A DNA stretch of 64,000 bases from Paralichthys olivaceus (taxonomy: Eukaryota > Chordata > Actinopteri > Pleuronectiformes > Paralichthyidae): NCBI RefSeq assembly GCF_024713975.1, contig NC_091098.1:21238816-21302815 (forward strand), given 5' to 3'. Below are positions 58,853 to 64,000 of this stretch, piece after piece. The notes under the pieces are model-generated. The model did no database searches and was not told the origin of the DNA. It saw nothing but the letters and a program-made list of their open reading frames with translations. Position 1 is the stretch's first letter. Each line of letters opens with the position of its first letter. The translations under genes and the position numbers were made by a program.

Positions 58853-60967
58853 CAGCTTTACTCAAAGGCTCCTGAGGTTGCAGTGAATCAAAACTTAAGA
58901 GTATGAATGTGTGATGATCGGTAACGCCTTTATTCAAGCAGTTTTCTTTAGTGTCTTTAATTCAGTTTTATATACGGACTCCATCTGCAGAAGAAAAGCC
59001 AAATCCTCAGGATTCGAGACTTCATTTCTAAGGTCCTGGTTGAGGTTAAGGTTGGGTCTGAACAAATACAGAACAGATGCATTTATTGAAAATTACTTGT
59101 CGGCTTAATAATTGTAATTGTGGGAATTTTTTATCAAGATTTTTTTATCTCCGGGTCAAAGTTCAATCCACTCTATAGTTTATAGATTACAGTGCAGCAA
59201 TAAACAGTGGTTTATAATGTGGAATATAGAATAAACTGTATGTCCATGAGGATTAAATGGATACAGACACATGAATACGCACACATACAACATACAACTA
59301 CTGATAATACGTCAATACGTCGACCAATAAGAGCGCGGGAAGGTTATCAGTTTAGCATCACTTCTGGGAATGATGAGGAATAAACAGCATTGCGATGTGT
59401 CTTCACTCAGCGCCTGTGTTCAGTTGGCCCCAGCGGTTGTCATGGAAACAACTACAACTCAAGGAGCTGAGACCCAGTTCAGCCTGACGGTGTGCAGTTT
59501 GGTAACAGCTGCTTCAAGTGATTCAAGAAAGAAAGAAAAAAAAAAATCAGGTCAAAATTGATTTCTGCCGTTTTCCCCTCTCCATCTGAGAATCTGTGAG
59601 CTGGAGTGTCGGAGGGGTCTGAGAGACGTGGACGTGGTCGCTGTTCGGCTCGACGTGGTGGAGTCGTGCTTTGTCGACCCGCCCATCCCACCCCCCGCTG
59701 TTGAAATGAGACAGTCCATAATTAAACATGGCGATGACAGAGAAGAGGTCATATGAGTGGAGGTGGCGGGGGAGATGAGAGGGAGGGATGCACAGGATGT
59801 TGTTTGCCAGTTGTCTGGTTCAGGGAAGCTTATCTCTGGTCAGCTCACTATGACTGTGCATGTTGGTCGTCCCCGTGCTGTAGAAACGCAGGATGTGTTT
59901 TTAGTTCTCAAAGAGACACTAAAAGAAACTTGGCCTGGTTGAATAATAGACCTTGTGTGCGTCTGTTTTCCAGCACAGATAATTGGGTTCATGGCTAATT
60001 ACAACTCCTTTTACGTTCTTGTAATGTTGACACGGCTCCTCTTGATCACAGCAGTTTCCCCTGAACCTGTTGTGTATCCGCAGCATGTGACGCCCTGCAG
60101 CCTTGCAGGGGTCCAATGCTCTGCAAAAGAACTTGATAATATTGTGAAAATAGTTTTAAATTCTTCAAACTCTTCTTATATGCAGATTGTATTGTTCTTT
60201 AAATACAAACTCCAAAGCCAGGACGCTTGAACAGTCACACTCTCTCCACAGAAGTCACACCCGCCTGGTTGCCAAGAGAAGTGTGCGGTGTGTAGTTTGT
60301 CTGTGTTAGGTCCCCCCAGCATGTCCCCGCTCCATGTTTACAGAAACATGACTGAGGAGTGCACAGCTTCGGAAAAAGATGTCGGAGGAAACGCAGAAAA
60401 GTGAAATTGTCAATAGGAATATATGTGTCTTCAATCACTTTTGTGTTTTCAGATGACTCGACAACTTAAAACAGGTACAGGTAAAAGTGTTTTCGTCACT
60501 CATCCCAAAGAGGAGCTGGAGTGTCAGTGTGTTTTAGCTAAAGAAAAGTTTGTTGCAACAGATTTACACCATTTCCTGTTCCTGTGTAAAATAACTAAAA
60601 TAATAAATCTAGTCTACACATTTCCTGATCTATTTTTGATTAATCTTGTGCATCACATGTTGGTTTAGACTCATTTTACTTAGATACACATAGAAAACAC
60701 CACTTCCTCCAGAGAGTCCAGGACCAGTGCTGCTAATGGAGTCTAAAATGAACTGTCAGGATGAAAGTCTGGATGTTTTATTGTTCATTGTAAATGAACT
60801 CTGGATCTATGATAAGTGAAATGTTGCTTAATCATTAGCATCAGAATATGCTTACTATAGAATACACGATTGAGCTTTTATATAAGTGAGTACTGTGTGA
60901 ACTAGGGAAGGGTTTTGGACACAGGATAAAAGAATCAGATCTCATTTTTATCTTTGTCTCTTTTCTA

Positions 60968-61020
60968 GAAAGTACACACACACACGCATACATGCCAACA
61001 CGCACACACACACACACACG
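60968..61020. repeat. Interrupted (CA)n microsatellite
   Basis: CA runs split by 'gcatacatgccaacacg'. It lies in the adcy6 intron. Confidence 0.9.
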
Positions 61021-62734
61021 ATATTGGCATTGGCATCCATCCATATTGATTTGGCTCTAATTGTAAGCGAAAAACTAAAGAAACTAGTAAATTAAAATAT
61101 CAAACTTTTATTTAAGTGACACTGCTTCTATAAAAGATTTCCTGAGAAAGGACAAAACTCTGTTCTCACAAATTCACTGACTAATTTTCGCGAAAGAACA
61201 AAGACGACACAGCTTGTCATGTTCTGCAGCTGTAAAGATGATTTCTTTCATGTTACGTTTTGCCAGGGTGATACACAAATGCCTGCTTGTTGTGCGTCTC
61301 ACCTCCAGACAGTGTGTAGTGTAGACCGACCGAGTGAGAGAGCAGAGTGAGCAGGCGGGACTTGACTCTTTATCTGTTGATGTGGTTCTGGTCATTTCAG
61401 ATAAGGGCAGTGCGAGCTGTGTGTAGACACGAGGCTCAGGCTGAGTACACAAACCCAGCAGCTGCCTGGCACTGCACACACATACACAGAGTCTGTAACA
61501 AAGGCTAAAAGTGACAGTGAGCGTGAGGAGGAGCGTGAAGAGGAGGGAGAAAATAAATAAAAGAATATGGAAATAAATAAGCAGCGCTCTCAGGGACAGA
61601 TAAGGGGGAACCTATGGGAGGAGACTCTTATGTTTTGTCACAAGTGAAGCACTGTCATTGTGTTTTTGGTGCTACACTGTGTTTTACAGAGCCTGATCTA
61701 ATACAGATGTTCTAAGGAGTTCCAGATGTTCCTCAAAGGCAGACTTGCTCTCTCGTTGGCCCCATTTCAACAACAATATCCCATCAGTCATTGCTCCCTC
61801 TGGAGAAAAGGTATTATAAAATCAGTATCTTAGTTCTGTCCAGCTTAATGATTTATTCCAAGTCAGTATGAAGTGACCTCTGTCGTCTGCAGCCGCTCCG
61901 AGCTGTTTGAAATTAAGCATCGCTGAAAGGATCAGTGAATCAATTGACAGTTTGTTAAACCCCTCCCACAATCAATAGTCATCCAGTCATCTTTTAACTA
62001 AAAATTATTTGTATTATCAATAAAGCTTGTGAATGATTGATTAGTTATTTGGTCACTAGTAGATTAGGGAGGTGGGAAAAATGTTCTTTTCAGATGTTGA
62101 GTTATTTTGTACAAAACATATCTGGTAAAGAATCACAGACTGTCTGAGACAGTGTCCTCTTTTAAGTCTTGGCAATAGATGTCCTTTTTTTTGGATGGTA
62201 TATTCCTGAATATACTTGGGTTTCAAGGTTGTTATTGGTCTTGGTTCTCTATTATTTCCATTATTATTTATATACTTCCTTTTGCATTTCAACCATTTGT
62301 TTTCTTTTTGCGCAGCATTTTGTGTTGAAAACTGCTCGTGAGATAAAGTTATTATTATTGTCTTAAAGATCGTAAAGACTTACAGGAACTAGAATTTATT
62401 CACATCTGAGAAGCTGAAATAAGAAAACTTCCACATTTTCTCTTAAATTAATCAATTTTGATTGTCAATCAGGTAATTGGTTAATTGACTAATTGTTGCA
62501 GTTGTAGATTATAAAGTATAGCACTGATGGCCTGCAAAGCTTTGGATTTCTCCACATGATAACATAATGTACATGAAACTTTAGGTTGAGTTGATTTCAG
62601 CCTTAAACCAGAAGAGTAAAAGTGTGAGGATTAGAATACTTGAGTATTTGTTGAACTGTCTACAGTCGTTAGCATGTCTGACTAATGATCCAACCATCCA
62701 TCCATCAATCATCCATCAACACCCTCTGTCCTTT

Positions 62735-62960
62735 TGAAGGTTGGGCGAGGTAGAGCCAGGACAGATCACCAATATATAGAGACAAACAACCTGTCCCATT
62801 CTCACCTACGGTAAAAGTCTCCAATCAATTTAACCCCAATCTTCATGAATGTGGACTGTGGGAGGGAAGTAGGAAAAAACCAACACAGACACGAGGAGAA
62901 CATTAAAAAAACTCCACACGCTCCAACACCTGGCTCGAAACAGGATTTGAACCTTTTCTT
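62735..62960 (+). repeat. Dispersed repeat, family B, longer copy
   Basis: Reads 'agccaggacagatcaccaat', 'atatagagacaaacaacctg', 'tgtggactgtgggagg', 'gacacgaggagaacatt', 'caggatttgaacc': the order of a common teleost element usually ending in a 'gattcgaaccc' type phrase. A truncated copy lies at 1270-1370. Confidence 0.65.
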
Positions 62961-63179
62961 TGCTGTACACCTACATTAGTAATTGATTAGTACTTGAGAG
63001 GCCAAGATTCAGCAGATCATCAACAGCATTATTTTGTTACATCAGAAAAAACGAGCTCTGCATCTAAAATCTGATCATTAAACAGAGATTAAGCTAACCT
63101 ACTAATTGTCATCATTTCGCAGTTTGTTTTTGTCATGAGAATTACACAAACACTACGGACTACTACTACACATTCATTT

Positions 63180-63265
63180 TTGTAGTGGATCAAGATAAAC
63201 AGGCTGATCCAGGAGTTTTTTTTTCCATTTTCTTTAACAGGGCGAGATGGGGCATTAGCCTCGGT
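63180..63265 (+). repeat. Dispersed repeat, family A fragment
   Basis: 'ttccattttctttaacaggg' and 'cgagatggggcattagcctc' correspond to the 3' half of family A (compare 'tttttctttaacattgtgag' at 4700). Confidence 0.5.
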
Positions 63266-64000
63266 GGATGTATGAGCACCCCTCTAGTTGTGATCATAGG
63301 TTGCAAACAAGTCATGAAAACAATATGTTCTTACTGTGGTATGTTGGTGTAATGAGCTTGTAAGACAAAGACATGAGTCCCTGACCCCCTCCCCTCCACG
63401 GCAGGTCCCCACGCTGCACCCTCCCTGAACCTGGGTGGGGGGCTGCAGGTCTTTGGAGCGAGGCTGTGGAATGTGGGTGATAGTTGCTAAGTGAAAGCTG
63501 CGCTGCCGTCTCTGATAATTCACAGTCTCTGTGGGTGTGAGTCTCGGGCCAACACGAAGCAGAACCTTTCACAAGACTGAGAAAGAAGCACACGCAGTGA
63601 GAGAGAGTTGGTGTTACAATATAAATATAAACTCATCATCACATCTCCATCTTCCATGCATAATCACTGCTGCCTTCAAAGTCAGCTCTCTAAAAGGGAC
63701 ATTATGTCAAGAAAGTGAACATAACACCTGCATGTTCCTACTGCAAATTTTGTTTTTGCAGCAATGACTTGGAAATGGAGTGACTGGGCAAAAAAGACAA
63801 AACCTTTCTAGCAAACAGATGCAACTGAAGTGATTTCAGGTGTACAGTTCATCTACAGTGGGTGTCATGACAGTAACTTCAGTGTTGTCAATCATTTCAT
63901 TTTGAAGCCTCTCTCACATGAGGTCCGAATGAATAAAGTGGTGCGTGTTGCACACTCACCCTCTTGTGATCAGTGTTTCAGTGTTGGGTGTGCTGAGTAT

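Larger units (their letters stand above)
53957..64000 (+). other. adcy6 intron (at least 10 kb, window ends inside it)
   Basis: I searched for the next exon (sixth membrane segment, CTHYP, and catalytic C1 motifs) and found none, so the intron continues past the window. It holds microsatellites at 56331-56353, 58720-58850 and 60968-61020, repeat pieces at 54590-54650, 57100-57430, 62735-62960 and 63180-63265, and many chance ORFs. Confidence 0.8.

Noticed and set aside
58636-58937. Cys-Val and His-Thr ORFs
   Set aside because: Translation of the CA/TG microsatellite in the adcy6 intron.

Overview
This is nuclear DNA of a ray-finned fish, most likely a percomorph teleost. Multi-exon vertebrate genes with GT-AG introns, long CA/TG microsatellites and degenerate dispersed repeats of types I recognise from spiny-rayed fish all point that way. 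The species cannot be named from the sequence. I see no bacterial, viral or plasmid content.

Four protein genes are present, in the order rnd1 (+), ddx23 (+), cacnb3 (-), adcy6 (+, 5' part only). This is the human 12q13 order and relative orientation (ADCY6-CACNB3-DDX23-RND1) read backwards, so the block is conserved synteny. Assembled by eye, rnd1 has 5 coding exons (232 aa), ddx23 has 16 coding exons plus a non-coding first exon (798 aa), and cacnb3 has 14 coding exons (567 aa, long N-terminal form). Exon phases close in all three. For adcy6 only the first large coding exon is inside (313 aa, N-terminus and most of the first membrane domain), with candidate 5' non-coding exons upstream; the window ends in the following intron.

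Layout: 1-2.8 kb intergenic; 2.86-8.4 kb rnd1, with a probable long 3'UTR to about 12 kb; 12-19.7 kb repeat-bearing intergenic DNA with an exon-like pair on the minus strand; 19.7-25.6 kb ddx23; 25.6-28.8 kb convergent 3' ends of ddx23 and cacnb3; 28.8-45.6 kb cacnb3 on the minus strand with a 9.3 kb intron; 45.8-49 kb cacnb3/adcy6 divergent spacer with a 374-bp MITE; 49-53 kb adcy6 5' region; 53.0-53.96 kb adcy6 coding exon; the rest is adcy6 intron.

The genes are not a pathway. Rnd1 is a constitutively GTP-bound Rho-family regulator of actin, Ddx23 a spliceosomal helicase, Cacnb3 a calcium-channel beta subunit and Adcy6 a calcium-inhibited adenylyl cyclase. I found no convincing undescribed system. 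The best leads are an overlapping uORF and in-frame upstream ATG at adcy6, a three-codon deletion and a poly-Glu insertion in cacnb3, a cacnb3 mini-intron built almost wholly of a 25-bp tandem repeat, a ZNF143-type site in the ddx23 promoter, and the minus-strand exon-like pair near 19.2 kb.
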